From a virus, in IMG/VR virus record IMGVR_UViG_3300034044_000040, positions 21,341 to 85,340 of that record: DNA of 64,000 nt. One strand, given 5' to 3'. Shown piece after piece: positions 34,245 through 42,698 of the stretch (position 1 is its first letter; each line of letters opens with the position of its first letter). The position numbers and the translations under genes are program-made. Below the pieces are notes generated by a model, which worked only from the letters and a program-made list of their open reading frames with translations, did no database searches and was not told the DNA's origin.

Positions 34245-35381
34245 ATGAATATGACACGTGATCGCAAACCCCCGAGCGCCAGTGAAGCAACACCTGCGGA
34301 GAACTTGGTTGATGCCAGTCAGGCGTTTCTAGAGCGGGGGGAACTCGGTGCCCTCATGGGGCAGGTATCAAAGATACACGGCCCGAACGTAATCCGGGCA
34401 GCAGAATTGCGGCCCCGTTTCAAGCACATACCCACGAACGTGTTTTCCCTTGACCTCGCGCTGCACGGTGGGTTCCCGGAAGGTGCCGTATCACTGGTAT
34501 ACGGGCGGGCCGGATCGGGCAAAACCACCATTTGTATGCGGACGCTGGCTTCAGCGCAAAAGAAATATCCTGACATGGCCACGGTATTTGTCGATATTGA
34601 GGGCACCTACCAGCCCGAATGGGGGGAACGTCACGGTATCGACAACAGCCGCCTCGCCTTGATCCAGCCTGACAGCGGGGAGCAAGCGCTCGATCTTGCA
34701 GCCGCAGCAGTATCTGCAAATGAAGTGTCGTGCATAGTGGTTGACAGTCTGGCAGCCCTTACCCCCATGAAAGAACTGAACAAGTCTATGGAAGACCTGA
34801 CAGTTGGGGAGCAGGGGAAGCTGATCGCAAGATTTTGCAGGGTCACCTGCGCAAAGCTGAATTCAGAGCGTCGGCGCGGACACAGACCGGCGTTGTTGTG
34901 GATTAATCAATGGCGGCAGAAAATCGGCGTGATGTTCGGTGATCCCCGCGTCCTACCCGGTGGTGAGGCGCAGCACTATACCGCATCCACAAAAGTTGAA
35001 ATGAAAAACAAAGAGCAAATGGGCAAGGATGCTGAGGGCAATCACATCGTTGATTACAACGAACATGCCTTCAAGGTGGACAAATCGAAGATCGGCGTCG
35101 GTATCCGCGAGGGTGAATTCACCATGATACGAAACCCGGATAATCCTCTGGGCATGGGGTTCATAGATGAGGCCCGCACCGTGATAAACTGGGCACGAAA
35201 GCACGACCTGATCACTGGCGGCGGGTCATCGTGGCGGGTGAACGACGTCGATACAAAATTTGGTAGGCTTCAGGAAATCGCGGATTATTTTTATTCCGAT
35301 GATGAATTCTACGACGCTTTCAAGCAACAGCTGATCCGGGCGTATCGGGTAAAATGTGATCTGAAAGAGGAGTATCTGTGA
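34245..35381 (+). CDS. RecA/UvsX-like recombinase
   Basis: A 378-residue protein. Walker A GRAGSGKTT (~86-94), Walker B CIVVDSLAALTP (~163-174), the Glu of VDIEGTYQPEW (~108) and WINQWRQKIGVMFGDP, equivalent to the RecA NQ(I/L)R..IG segment. It catalyses strand exchange for recombination-dependent replication or repair. ATG 34245 is preferred over TTG 34233. Confidence 0.88.
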   Translation: MNMTRDRKPPSASEATPAENLVDASQAFLERGELGALMGQVSKIHGPNVIRAAELRPRFKHIPTNVFSLDLALHGGFPEGAVSLVYGRAGSGKTTICMRTLASAQKKYPDMATVFVDIEGTYQPEWGERHGIDNSRLALIQPDSGEQALDLAAAAVSANEVSCIVVDSLAALTPMKELNKSMEDLTVGEQGKLIARFCRVTCAKLNSERRRGHRPALLWINQWRQKIGVMFGDPRVLPGGEAQHYTASTKVEMKNKEQMGKDAEGNHIVDYNEHAFKVDKSKIGVGIREGEFTMIRNPDNPLGMGFIDEARTVINWARKHDLITGGGSSWRVNDVDTKFGRLQEIADYFYSDDEFYDAFKQQLIRAYRVKCDLKEEYL

Positions 35382-35776
35382 CCTTACCAACACCAAAACG
35401 ATTGGGCGGTGGTAACCGGCAGCACGCCAGTGTCAGGCGCTCCAAAGAGCAGGAGGCCAGCACCGCTTTACGGATGGGCGGTCGGGTCACGAAGCAATCT
35501 GGGGGTGGAATTTTCGAAAAAGGTGACGTTCGGGTAAAATCGGTGGTACGGGTTGAAAGCAAGACAACGAAAAATAAATCTTTTTCGGTGACCGCGCAGA
35601 TCATTGACAAGATCGAAACACAGGCGCTGGCCTCCGGGGAGGTACCAGTCGTGGACGTGGAGATAGACAACGCGGGAACACCACGCAGCGTGTATGTTGT
35701 GCCTCAGTGGGCGCTTGATGGCATTATTCAGGAATTACAGGAATTACGAGGTAGGGATAGGGATGGGACTTCTTAA
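35378..35776 (+). CDS. PD-(D/E)XK-like nuclease, putative resolvase
   Basis: A 132-residue protein beginning at GTG 35378, overlapping the previous TGA, with AAGAGGAG upstream. The segment GGRVTKQSGGGIFEKGDVRVKSVVRVESKTTKNKSFSV has the spacing of an Asp followed by E-x-K, typical of small PD-(D/E)XK nucleases. It lies between RecA-like and Cas4/RecB-like genes. I infer junction or flap cleavage. Confidence 0.6.
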   Translation: MTLPTPKRLGGGNRQHASVRRSKEQEASTALRMGGRVTKQSGGGIFEKGDVRVKSVVRVESKTTKNKSFSVTAQIIDKIETQALASGEVPVVDVEIDNAGTPRSVYVVPQWALDGIIQELQELRGRDRDGTS

Positions 35777-36722
35777 AGGATTGATTGGCGCGGCGCGGGG
35801 TGAGGCTCATGTTGAAAACATTCCAGCGTCAAATGACGGTGCCTCCATCCTAAACCCTCACACCGAGGAGCCGGGACTGGTGGAGAATTATGTTCTGGGA
35901 TTTCTTGACCGGTACGACACCAGACCAGAGCGCTCACGAGACGCCGGGACAGACGGGTATATGCACGTGTCGTCCCTGATAAATATGTCCTGCCAGCGGC
36001 GCTCGGTCCTGATGCAGATACATGGTACTGAGCACTGGGAAAATGTATCAGGTGGGCACAGAATAATGTGGGCACAGGGGCGCGCCACGGAGGATCATAT
36101 TCGTAAGGGCGTCATAGCCAGCCGGGAGGGCAAGGGAATTTACGGATCATGGAAGTGCAAGTGCGGACATGCTGAGCATCTGGGGGATATGCCAAACAAA
36201 AAACACGTATGTGCGAAATGTGAACACCCGCTCACGGTGTACCATGAACCGGTGCTATTTGATGATGATTACATGCTCACGGGATCGCCTGATCTTACCC
36301 TCATACTTCCGCAAGATTATCTTCTGGTCAATGAAATCAAGTCCATGACACCTGACATGTTCGACGATCTCACGCAGCCGGTACCTGATCACGTGGCGCA
36401 GGTGCTGATGTATCGTGAAATGTTGCGCAGGAAGGGGTTCAAGGTGCACACCCACGCGGTCATTATCTATGGCAGAAAGCAATTCAAGTGGGGCGGCGCG
36501 TTCAACAAGAACAAGAATAATCGGGTGTATAAGGAATACCATGTTGACGCCACCACTCCGGCGAGCCAAGCCACGGTCGCAGCGTGCTATGCCACCGCAG
36601 AGACGATAAAACGGCACACCGCAGCCCGCGCGGTGCCCCCACGCGAACGCTGTATTTCAAGTGATAGCACGCTCGCGAAGAAGTGCCCCGTAGCACATAT
36701 TTGTTTCAATTTGAGGGAATAA
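35763..36722 (+). CDS. Cas4/RecB-like PD-(D/E)XK exonuclease
   Basis: A 319-residue protein from ATG 35763. Core: LTGSPDLTLIL (Asp) and LLVNEIKSM (E-x-K) near residues 178-203. Cysteines CKCG and CAKC (~134-155) suggest a zinc ribbon insertion. C-terminal cysteines in ERCISS, KKCPVAHICF resemble the iron-sulfur Cys set of Cas4/AddB-type nucleases. It probably resects DNA ends for the RecA-like protein. Confidence 0.75.
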   Translation: MGLLKGLIGAARGEAHVENIPASNDGASILNPHTEEPGLVENYVLGFLDRYDTRPERSRDAGTDGYMHVSSLINMSCQRRSVLMQIHGTEHWENVSGGHRIMWAQGRATEDHIRKGVIASREGKGIYGSWKCKCGHAEHLGDMPNKKHVCAKCEHPLTVYHEPVLFDDDYMLTGSPDLTLILPQDYLLVNEIKSMTPDMFDDLTQPVPDHVAQVLMYREMLRRKGFKVHTHAVIIYGRKQFKWGGAFNKNKNNRVYKEYHVDATTPASQATVAACYATAETIKRHTAARAVPPRERCISSDSTLAKKCPVAHICFNLRE

Positions 36723-36724
36723 CC

Positions 36725-37315
36725 ATGCAGATCAGAGATAGAGCCTCCCCGGCCCGCGCCATTTTTTTGGAGGGTGCAACCCGTTGCACGCATGTCACCA
36801 ATCCGCATCCCGTGTTAGGTATAGACGCTTCCGCCAGCAAAATAGGTTTTGCCGTTGCATGGGATGGGTACATCAAAACATGGCTGTACAAGCCGAAAGG
36901 AACTGGCGTGGTCAGAATTGATGAGCACTACAGGAACATCAAGGAAGTGGTTGATCTTTATGACATCCGCACGGCAGCGATAGAGGGATATTCCTTCGGG
37001 TCGCGCGCCAGTCAGGCGCACACCACGGGTGAATGTGGTGGGGCCGTGAAACTCGGCTTGCGGCACAAAGGGGTGCAGCTGATTTTGGTATCACCAAACA
37101 CCTTGAAAATGTATGTCACATCGAAGGGAAACAGCCCGAAGAACGCGATACCCCTTGGCCTCTATAAATTATGGGGGCTTGACATCACGCAGGAAGATGA
37201 GGCTGACGCCGCCGGGATCGCCATGCTCGGGGCCGCGTATTATCACGCTGACGCATTCACCCTTTTGAAATATCAGCAAAAAGCCATGAAAGGGGTCAAT
37301 CCGGTGAACGACTAG
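36725..37315 (+). CDS. RuvC-like Holliday junction resolvase
   Basis: A 196-residue protein, RNase H fold: LGIDASASKIGFAV supplies the first Asp (~37), TAAIEGYSFG the Glu (~85), and QEDEADAAGIA the final acidic pair (~157). GAGGGA precedes the ATG. Residues ~17-22 (GATRCT) are encoded by palindrome site 10, upstream of the first catalytic strand. Likely role: junction resolution before packaging. Confidence 0.85.
   Translation: MQIRDRASPARAIFLEGATRCTHVTNPHPVLGIDASASKIGFAVAWDGYIKTWLYKPKGTGVVRIDEHYRNIKEVVDLYDIRTAAIEGYSFGSRASQAHTTGECGGAVKLGLRHKGVQLILVSPNTLKMYVTSKGNSPKNAIPLGLYKLWGLDITQEDEADAAGIAMLGAAYYHADAFTLLKYQQKAMKGVNPVND
36775..36788 (+). repeat. Dispersed palindrome site 10 (TGCAACCCGTTGCA)
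   Basis: Exact core near the 5' end of the RuvC-like gene, read A-T-R-C in a different frame from the other coding copies. Confidence 0.85.
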
Positions 37316-37335
37316 CGAGGATATACAGTGCAGCG

Positions 37336-37349
37336 TGCAACCCGTTGCA
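37336..37349 (+). repeat. Dispersed palindrome site 11 (TGCAACCCGTTGCA)
   Basis: Intergenic copy ending 8 bases before the -35 of promoter P4, an upstream operator position. Confidence 0.9.
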
Positions 37350-37357
37350 ATTTTCTC

Positions 37358-37385
37358 TTGCATATAATCGTGGTTGTGGTATTGT
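37358..37385 (+). promoter_or_regulatory. Early-type phage promoter P4
   Basis: TTGCAT (37358-37363), 16-bp spacer with AATCGTGGTTGTGG, TATTGT (37380-37385). Confidence 0.85.
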
Positions 37386-37456
37386 ATGCATAGTGCAGGG
37401 GGGCATGAGCGCCATCGTGTACATCATCAACAATGTAAAGTCAGGAGACACACACA

Positions 37457-38797
37457 ATGACATCTAACACGCAGAACATCAAAGTCGGAATGATCGCCAC
37501 GTTCGGTGGATATTCCGATCTGGAGGAAGGAATGGAAGCCATCCTTCCAGAGGGGCAGCGTATCGTCATCGCGGACATCAAACCAAACGGTGCCGGGTAC
37601 ACGGTCGTCGCCATCAACGAAGAGGGCCAGCGGCTGAACGCCGATGGTGAGGTATGGAAAGAGGGCGATGCTGTGCTTGGGGACACCCTTTTCCCCTCAG
37701 AAATTCTTGACATCGAAGACCCCACACCTACCCCGGCTGAAGCAGACACAACGGAAGCTGCCCCGGAAACTGAAGCCGCCGCACCTGCGGAAGTCTTCGA
37801 AGATGATTTCACCGCAGCCGCAGTCAAAAAAATGACCGGGCCTCAACTCGTGGACATCGCGAGCCGATATGGCGTTGCAGTCCCCGATGGGTTTGCAAAA
37901 ATGCTGGTCAAAAACAAGCGCGACGTGATCCTTGCATGGCTGGCGGAACAGGAAGCCAAAGAAGACGCAGACGAAACCGCCACCGATGAAGCGGAAACAC
38001 CTGAAACTGAAGCCCCAGATACTGAGGTGGTTTCTACCATGCCCGATATGGTGCCAGCCACCGCACCTGTCACCGCCGTGTCTGATATGGATCGGGTCAA
38101 CGAACTGACTGCGGAAAAGGATGCAGTGCAGGCCGTGAAAGACCTGATTTCTCAGGAAAACCGCATCCTCTATGATCAGGGGTGCTTGCTGACCTATATC
38201 AACGAAACCGGCATGTACAAATCATACGGCTTCGAAGGCAAGAAAGGGTTCGAAGATTTCTGCGAGAAATATCTCGACATCAAATATCGCAAGGCGCGGT
38301 ACCTGATCGACATTTTCCAGACGTTCAAACAGATCGGCATCAACGTGGCCAGTCTGGATGCAATCGGCTGGTCGAAAGCGGCTGTTTTGGCCCGTATCCC
38401 GGTTGATCAGCTGGAGGCAAACATCGAAAGCCTGCTGGCGCTGGCCCAGTCAGAAACCCGTGATGCGCTGATCGAGCACGTCAAGGAAAACTACGAGATT
38501 GCCACCCGCGCCGATACCGTGAAGGCTACCACCTTCCGGTTCAAGGTGTTGGAAGCTGATGCGGACGTGGTTACCGCTGCCCTCGATCACGCCAAGACCT
38601 TGGTGGAAGACGGCGACCTGAACAAAGCGTTTGTGCACATGTGCGGGGACTGGATGAACAACGCGGAGGGTACCGATCTTGATATGGATACCTTCTTTGA
38701 TCTGGCCATCGCTCGGTTCGGCGCGGACGCCCTCATGGTCAAACTGGACGCGCTTTCGGCGGAGCCTGCGGAAGAAACTCAGGCAGAGGCCGGATGA
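37457..38797 (+). CDS. Acidic protein with SAP/HeH-like helix pair
   Basis: A 446-residue protein. Residues ~1-90 are beta-rich; ~92-120 and ~175-210 are acidic Pro/Ala/Glu/Thr linkers. Between them MTGPQLVDIASRYGV ... KNKRDVILAWLAEQ resembles a SAP or HeH nucleic-acid-binding helix pair. Residues ~230-300 (ILYDQGCLLTYINETGMYKSYGF, FEDFCEKYLDIKYRKARYLI) form a helical domain seen in some phage and plasmid proteins. CAGGAGA precedes the ATG. Function unknown; nucleic-acid binding is likely. Confidence 0.65.
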   Translation: MTSNTQNIKVGMIATFGGYSDLEEGMEAILPEGQRIVIADIKPNGAGYTVVAINEEGQRLNADGEVWKEGDAVLGDTLFPSEILDIEDPTPTPAEADTTEAAPETEAAAPAEVFEDDFTAAAVKKMTGPQLVDIASRYGVAVPDGFAKMLVKNKRDVILAWLAEQEAKEDADETATDEAETPETEAPDTEVVSTMPDMVPATAPVTAVSDMDRVNELTAEKDAVQAVKDLISQENRILYDQGCLLTYINETGMYKSYGFEGKKGFEDFCEKYLDIKYRKARYLIDIFQTFKQIGINVASLDAIGWSKAAVLARIPVDQLEANIESLLALAQSETRDALIEHVKENYEIATRADTVKATTFRFKVLEADADVVTAALDHAKTLVEDGDLNKAFVHMCGDWMNNAEGTDLDMDTFFDLAIARFGADALMVKLDALSAEPAEETQAEAG

Positions 38798-38841
38798 TAT
38801 AGGGTCGGGAGGGAGACCTCCTGACCTCCCTTCCGATCCAA

Positions 38842-38878
38842 GGCCCCATGTGCGCGAGTGTGTGGGGTCATTTTTTTC
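38842..38878 (+). terminator. Rho-independent terminator
   Basis: GGCCCCA / TGGGGTC stem (38842-38848 with 38863-38869) followed by A and seven T. A second GGGAGG / CCTCCC hairpin lies just upstream. Confidence 0.8.
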
Positions 38879-38890
38879 AAACACATGGAC

Positions 38891-38980
38891 TTTTTTTCAA
38901 AAACATGAACTTTTTTCTTGCAAACAATCGTGGGTGTGGTATTCTATATATGTCAGATAGAGAAACTTAGGAGACAGACC
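38891..38980 (+). repeat. 90-bp promoter-leader block, copy A
   Basis: All 90 bases match 49749-49838. The block includes promoter P5 and the ribosome-binding site (TTAGGAGACAGACC), ending just before the start codon. Confidence 0.95.
38918..38945 (+). promoter_or_regulatory. Early-type phage promoter P5
   Basis: TTGCAA (38918-38923), 16-bp spacer with AATCGTGGGTGTGG, TATTCT (38940-38945), then TATATATGTCAGATAGAG. Confidence 0.9.
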
Positions 38981-38981
38981 A

Positions 38982-39167
38982 ATGAAATATTTATCACAAC
39001 TCGCGCAGATCGACATGCAGATCACGGAAGCACAGAAGATCATCGCATACGGCATGATGGATATGCACCAACTGGATCGCCTGCGGGGCCAGCTGGAGCA
39101 CCTGAAAAGGACCAAGCGCAGACTTCAGAAGCAGATCAAGCGCCAGTATCGGGGGGCATTCTCATGA
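38982..39167 (+). CDS. Small coiled-coil protein, unknown
   Basis: A 61-residue, mostly helical, Lys/Arg/Gln-rich protein with an AGGAG ribosome-binding site. First gene behind promoter P5. It overlaps the next gene by 4 bases. Small size and strong promoter suggest an early host-takeover product, but nothing specific can be said. Confidence 0.6.
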   Translation: MKYLSQLAQIDMQITEAQKIIAYGMMDMHQLDRLRGQLEHLKRTKRRLQKQIKRQYRGAFS

Positions 39168-39430
39168 ACCCGCTACAAGCCGCAAAACTGATCGCCGAAC
39201 AGGTCGATAGTAATGACCACACAGGGGCAGTTATCACACTGGCGAAGGCAACCTTGCACAGTCAGACTGAGCTTCAGGCCCTGAGCCGCATTCAAGCGCA
39301 ACACGAGCGCCTTGGCTACCTGCCAGAGCACGCAATCCACGAGCGCAACCAGATACAATCCCGGTTGCTGGAGCGCATCGGGCGGCAGCTGATCCGCAAG
39401 GATTACGAAATGATAAGGATGGCCTTCTGA
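39164..39430 (+). CDS. Small helical protein, unknown
   Basis: An 88-residue protein whose ATG 39164 overlaps the previous stop (ATGA). It is predicted all-helical, rich in Gln, Ile, Arg and Glu. No motif is seen. It ends in a TGATG junction with the next gene, so the operon is coupled. Confidence 0.6.
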   Translation: MNPLQAAKLIAEQVDSNDHTGAVITLAKATLHSQTELQALSRIQAQHERLGYLPEHAIHERNQIQSRLLERIGRQLIRKDYEMIRMAF

Positions 39431-40125
39431 TGAAACCTAGAATTATCACAGAGCATGTGTGCCCTCCGGGGCCACTTCGCTCATTTGACTGGAGCGCGTG
39501 GTGGAACGGCGATGATAACTCATCCTTAGAAGGCCACGGTGTCACCGAGGAGGGGGCCGTGATTGACCTCCTCATCATGTCCGCCGCCAATGAGCATGAC
39601 ATCGAGCAAGAGGTGCTGGTGGAAATGGCATTTGAACAATGGAAGGCTGAGAACGAGAAGACCGAGAAATCCGATCTTGCGGCAGTCGTCAAGCCGATGG
39701 AGTGGGTCGAAGACCTTAAAGGGCTTTATTGCGTGACCGACGTTGGACGGTATGATGTATTCAAATGCTCTGGAGGTAAGTGGCGCTGGCACGTGGGGTA
39801 TGATAGCAACAGAACCGGGCTGGAAGATACTGAAACACTGGCTAAGGCGGCAGCACAGGCGGATTTCGATAAGCGCTATCTTGAAAAAATCACCATCCGC
39901 CCCGCACATGAGGTAGCAGCCGAGGCCAGAGAGGCGGCGCTGCGGGAAGCGTTCGATAAACTATCTGAAATAATCGCAAACGAGGATAGCGACGGGATCA
40001 GCGCCGAAGGCAATTATTCAGAATCAGTCATGGAGAACCAGAGAAAATTTCTTGATGGCATCAGCCGGGCAAGGCTTGCGGTTTACGCCCTATTCACACC
40101 CACAAAGGAGCCGACCGATGACTAA
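39430..40125 (+). CDS. Unknown mosaic early protein
   Basis: A 231-residue protein. The middle segment (PMEWVEDLKGLYCVTDVGRYDVFKCSGGKWRWHVGYDS) resembles small beta domains found in lambdoid Ead/DUF551-like proteins; a charged helix follows (~155-230). Such genes are common in phage accessory regions and have no assigned activity. Confidence 0.6.
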   Translation: MKPRIITEHVCPPGPLRSFDWSAWWNGDDNSSLEGHGVTEEGAVIDLLIMSAANEHDIEQEVLVEMAFEQWKAENEKTEKSDLAAVVKPMEWVEDLKGLYCVTDVGRYDVFKCSGGKWRWHVGYDSNRTGLEDTETLAKAAAQADFDKRYLEKITIRPAHEVAAEAREAALREAFDKLSEIIANEDSDGISAEGNYSESVMENQRKFLDGISRARLAVYALFTPTKEPTDD

Positions 40126-40396
40126 ACCAGATGGGCAGAACGATGAAATGAGCGGGGCTTTAAATGCGCTTATGGATTACGAGCAAGCTGACGCGGATGG
40201 CGTAATGGTACTCGTCTCAAGGCAGGCCATTCATGAAGTTGTTGCCGAATACAAGGTTCTCACCTCCAAGTTGGATGACCTGCGACCTCTGCTGGCGGTT
40301 GCCACTGAAGTCTCATTGTACGGTGCAAACGTAGCACGACTACGGAAACTCGATGAACTGATATCTGGGTTGTATAAGGGGAAGTCAAATGGCTGA
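40118..40396 (+). CDS. Small helical protein, unknown
   Basis: A 92-residue protein overlapping its neighbours on both sides by 8 bases. It is acidic with a C-terminal helix; no motif is recognised. Start ATG 40118 has AAGGAG eight bases upstream. Confidence 0.55.
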   Translation: MTKPDGQNDEMSGALNALMDYEQADADGVMVLVSRQAIHEVVAEYKVLTSKLDDLRPLLAVATEVSLYGANVARLRKLDELISGLYKGKSNG

Positions 40397-40670
40397 TAAA
40401 TTACCTGACCGCATGTACATTTCGCCACATAATTCAGGGGCTGTCGGTGGAAATTGGCACAACGCCAGCACGATACCGATCCGGGGGCTGGTGAAGTACA
40501 TCCGGGCTTCCATGATGCTCGTCTTAGACAGTGACGAAATCACCGCTCTGCGTGCCGAGAATGAACGGCTGCGGAAGGCGTTGGACGAAATAGCGTGCAA
40601 CCATCACTCGCGCAATTTGCTATGGTGGCAGATGGCCGCCCGCGCCGCCCTATCGGAGACAGAAACATGA
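40389..40670 (+). CDS. Small protein with C-terminal coiled coil, unknown
   Basis: A 93-residue protein. The N-terminus is Gly/Asn-rich; residues ~48-75 form a short coiled coil (EITALRAENERLRKALDEI). Overlaps the next gene by 4 bases. Confidence 0.55.
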   Translation: MADKLPDRMYISPHNSGAVGGNWHNASTIPIRGLVKYIRASMMLVLDSDEITALRAENERLRKALDEIACNHHSRNLLWWQMAARAALSETET

Positions 40671-40927
40671 ACAGAGAAACAAAACCCTCGCGCCCAGAAT
40701 GCGCATGGGGGATAAAAATGAAATATTACAACTGCGACGAATGGTTTCTGTGGGCAAGAGTGTTCACGTACCGGCGAGACGCTATAGATTATTATAACCG
40801 ATTCCAAGGCGACCCGAATGCATACCGACGTGAGAGAAGGCGCGGAATTGTGAAGGCAGTGCGCGTGACGATTTCGGAGACAGAAACCACCCCGGCCAAT
40901 AACGGCCAAACCAAAGAAGGAAACTGA
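40667..40927 (+). CDS. Small basic/aromatic protein, unknown
   Basis: An 86-residue protein from ATG 40667 (overlapping the previous stop). It is rich in Arg, Tyr and Trp (MKYYNCDEWFLWARVFTYRR), compatible with a compact nucleic-acid- or protein-binding domain. Its C-terminal segment (TISETETTPAN) echoes the end of the preceding protein, a sign of local duplication. Confidence 0.55.
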   Translation: MNRETKPSRPECAWGIKMKYYNCDEWFLWARVFTYRRDAIDYYNRFQGDPNAYRRERRRGIVKAVRVTISETETTPANNGQTKEGN

Positions 40928-40928
40928 A

Positions 40929-41675
40929 ATGAAATTCATCAAAAAATATATCGTCTATATCGTGGCGGCGCTTTCCGCCCTTGTGGCTCTTGCCATTTAC
41001 ACGGGATCGGCCAAGGCGGGTAGCATCACCACGACTATCCTAGACTCCGTGGTGATTGCACCACAAAAATCCGATCCATGGACAGGCCCCCTGATCGGCG
41101 CGGGCGCAGGCGTCCTGCACTCGACACAGAAAATCAGGACACCGACGGTGACTGATCTGCCTCCGGGTGATTATGACCTGCCACCAGAACTCGTGGGTAA
41201 TCCTGATTTGAACACCCTACCAAGCTGTCGCGGCTTTTCACGGGACTGTGCTTCCCGGCGTAACGGTGCCGGTGATATCACCCAGACATGGCTTACCGAT
41301 GGGATGGCGCTGCAAACTGGCACGCACACCACGAAGCGGAGCCGCACGGATGCTGCGGGCACGGCATACCTCGGATACCGGCACAATTTCTACCCCGTGG
41401 TGATCGGTGCCGTGGGATCGGCGACTTACAACTTTGGAAATGATGCGTGGCTGTTCAATGCAGAAGCACAGGCTGGCGTTGGCTACGGGAAAACACTGAT
41501 CTATGCCCTCGCGGGGCCGAGCAGCTACGACAAGAAACGTGGATACGTCGCGGGTCTTGGCGTTGACAGGATGATCACCACCAAAATGGGCGTGAGCGCG
41601 AAATATTACCACGGTGAATATGGTCACGGTAAATCACTTGACTATGGCCTGCTATCGGTGTTCTTTAATCTCTGA
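40929..41675 (+). CDS. Exported barrel-like envelope protein
   Basis: A 248-residue protein. The N-terminus is a signal sequence or anchor (KKYIVYIVAALSALVALAIY, then AKAGS as a possible signal peptidase I site near 31). The C-terminal ~110 residues alternate polar and hydrophobic residues with Gly/Tyr turns (AYLGYRHNFYPVVIG, YVAGLGVDRMITTKMG) and end in FFNL, a Phe-containing terminus typical of outer-membrane barrels. A role in superinfection exclusion is possible. AAGGAA precedes the ATG. Confidence 0.6.
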   Translation: MKFIKKYIVYIVAALSALVALAIYTGSAKAGSITTTILDSVVIAPQKSDPWTGPLIGAGAGVLHSTQKIRTPTVTDLPPGDYDLPPELVGNPDLNTLPSCRGFSRDCASRRNGAGDITQTWLTDGMALQTGTHTTKRSRTDAAGTAYLGYRHNFYPVVIGAVGSATYNFGNDAWLFNAEAQAGVGYGKTLIYALAGPSSYDKKRGYVAGLGVDRMITTKMGVSAKYYHGEYGHGKSLDYGLLSVFFNL

Positions 41676-41703
41676 CATCCTCGTCACATAGTTGCCTCCA
41701 ACT

Positions 41704-41740
41704 GCCCGTCACCCTTCTGTTCCGGTGACGGGCTTTTTTT
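41704..41740 (+). terminator. Rho-independent terminator
   Basis: Perfect 10-bp stem GCCCGTCACC / GGTGACGGGC (41704-41713 with 41724-41733) followed by seven T. Confidence 0.93.
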
Positions 41741-41749
41741 GTAAATTAT

Positions 41750-41764
41750 TTGCAACCCGTTGCA
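41750..41764 (+). repeat. Dispersed palindrome site 12 (TTGCAACCCGTTGCA)
   Basis: Lies between a strong terminator (ends 41740) and promoter P6 (starts 41773). Confidence 0.92.
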
Positions 41765-41772
41765 TTTTTTCC

Positions 41773-41800
41773 TTGCAAACAATCGTGGGTGTGGTATTCT
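41773..41800 (+). promoter_or_regulatory. Early-type phage promoter P6
   Basis: TTGCAA (41773-41778), 16-bp spacer with AATCGTGGGTGTGG, TATTCT (41795-41800), then AGGTCAGATAGAGAAAGG. Confidence 0.9.
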
Positions 41801-41831
41801 ATAGAGGTCAGATAGAGAAAGGAACGGACCC

Positions 41832-42257
41832 ATGAAATACCGCATTTACCAAATATGCCTGAGCACAGCAGACGCCGCACTGATCAACGACAAGGGCTGG
41901 TGTGGTTCAGAGCTTGCACATTCATACGCCAAGGTAACCATGCTCATGAGCGACGAGGCCATGGAGAAGGTGGAAGAGCACATCAGCACATTGTGTGACC
42001 TCGGCAAATACGCGCACGTCGCAGATATCGAAGCGGAGACGCTGGACGACGTGTTCCACATCGGGAACATCGGAAATTGCGACCATTGCAACATCACCAA
42101 GCACGCACCCATGCAGAGCATATCTGTTGGCAACGTGATCATCGACGCTGAGGATCGGGCGCACCTGTGCTGCCCACTCGGATGGCTTGATCTCGATGAG
42201 CGTACACGCAACGCAGTGCTGGCATCCGCCATACTGCTCCAAGACAATGTAGAATGA
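41832..42257 (+). CDS. Unknown early protein
   Basis: A 141-residue acidic protein, first behind P6. Several cysteines and histidines occur (NCDHCNITKH near 82-91; LCCPLG near 112-117), so a structural metal site is possible. No known family seen. Confidence 0.6.
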   Translation: MKYRIYQICLSTADAALINDKGWCGSELAHSYAKVTMLMSDEAMEKVEEHISTLCDLGKYAHVADIEAETLDDVFHIGNIGNCDHCNITKHAPMQSISVGNVIIDAEDRAHLCCPLGWLDLDERTRNAVLASAILLQDNVE

Positions 42258-42270
42258 GGAGGGACTGAAA

Positions 42271-42519
42271 ATGGCTACTACAAACCCATTTATCGGATAC
42301 GACACACTGCGGCTGGAAGTGCAGGCGGGGGTATATTACGCGGATATCACGCACCCATCCTGCAACATGCGCCTGATCCTCGGGGACGCGGATGCAGTTG
42401 CGAGCGTATTTGACGCCAATAAAGTGCAGCACTTCACATACGGTGACGACCTCGTGCTGAACTCCGGGAAATTCGACGAACTGATGGTCGCTTTCCGCAA
42501 GAGGAGTGTCCTAGTATGA
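42271..42519 (+). CDS. Small protein, unknown
   Basis: An 82-residue alpha/beta protein with an upstream GGAGGG. It overlaps the next ORF by 4 bases. No motif. Confidence 0.55.
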   Translation: MATTNPFIGYDTLRLEVQAGVYYADITHPSCNMRLILGDADAVASVFDANKVQHFTYGDDLVLNSGKFDELMVAFRKRSVLV

Positions 42520-42698
42520 TACGCACATGGATGGATCACCTGAAGCCGGGGGAACGCCCCCTCGGTGAGGGGCGGCTTGCATGGTGTGCCTCACGATCAA
42601 GTGGGGGACACGTCGTCAAGATTGTCACGGGCAAGAGCACGCGCGAAGCAGCAATTTTAGCAGTAGGAGGAACCCCAGATGACCACAGCGAAGCATAA
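42516..42698 (+). CDS. Very small protein, unknown
   Basis: A 60-residue protein coupled to its neighbours (ATGA overlap at the start, 20-base overlap with the next gene). Basic/Gly-rich. Confidence 0.5.
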   Translation: MIRTWMDHLKPGERPLGEGRLAWCASRSSGGHVVKIVTGKSTREAAILAVGGTPDDHSEA

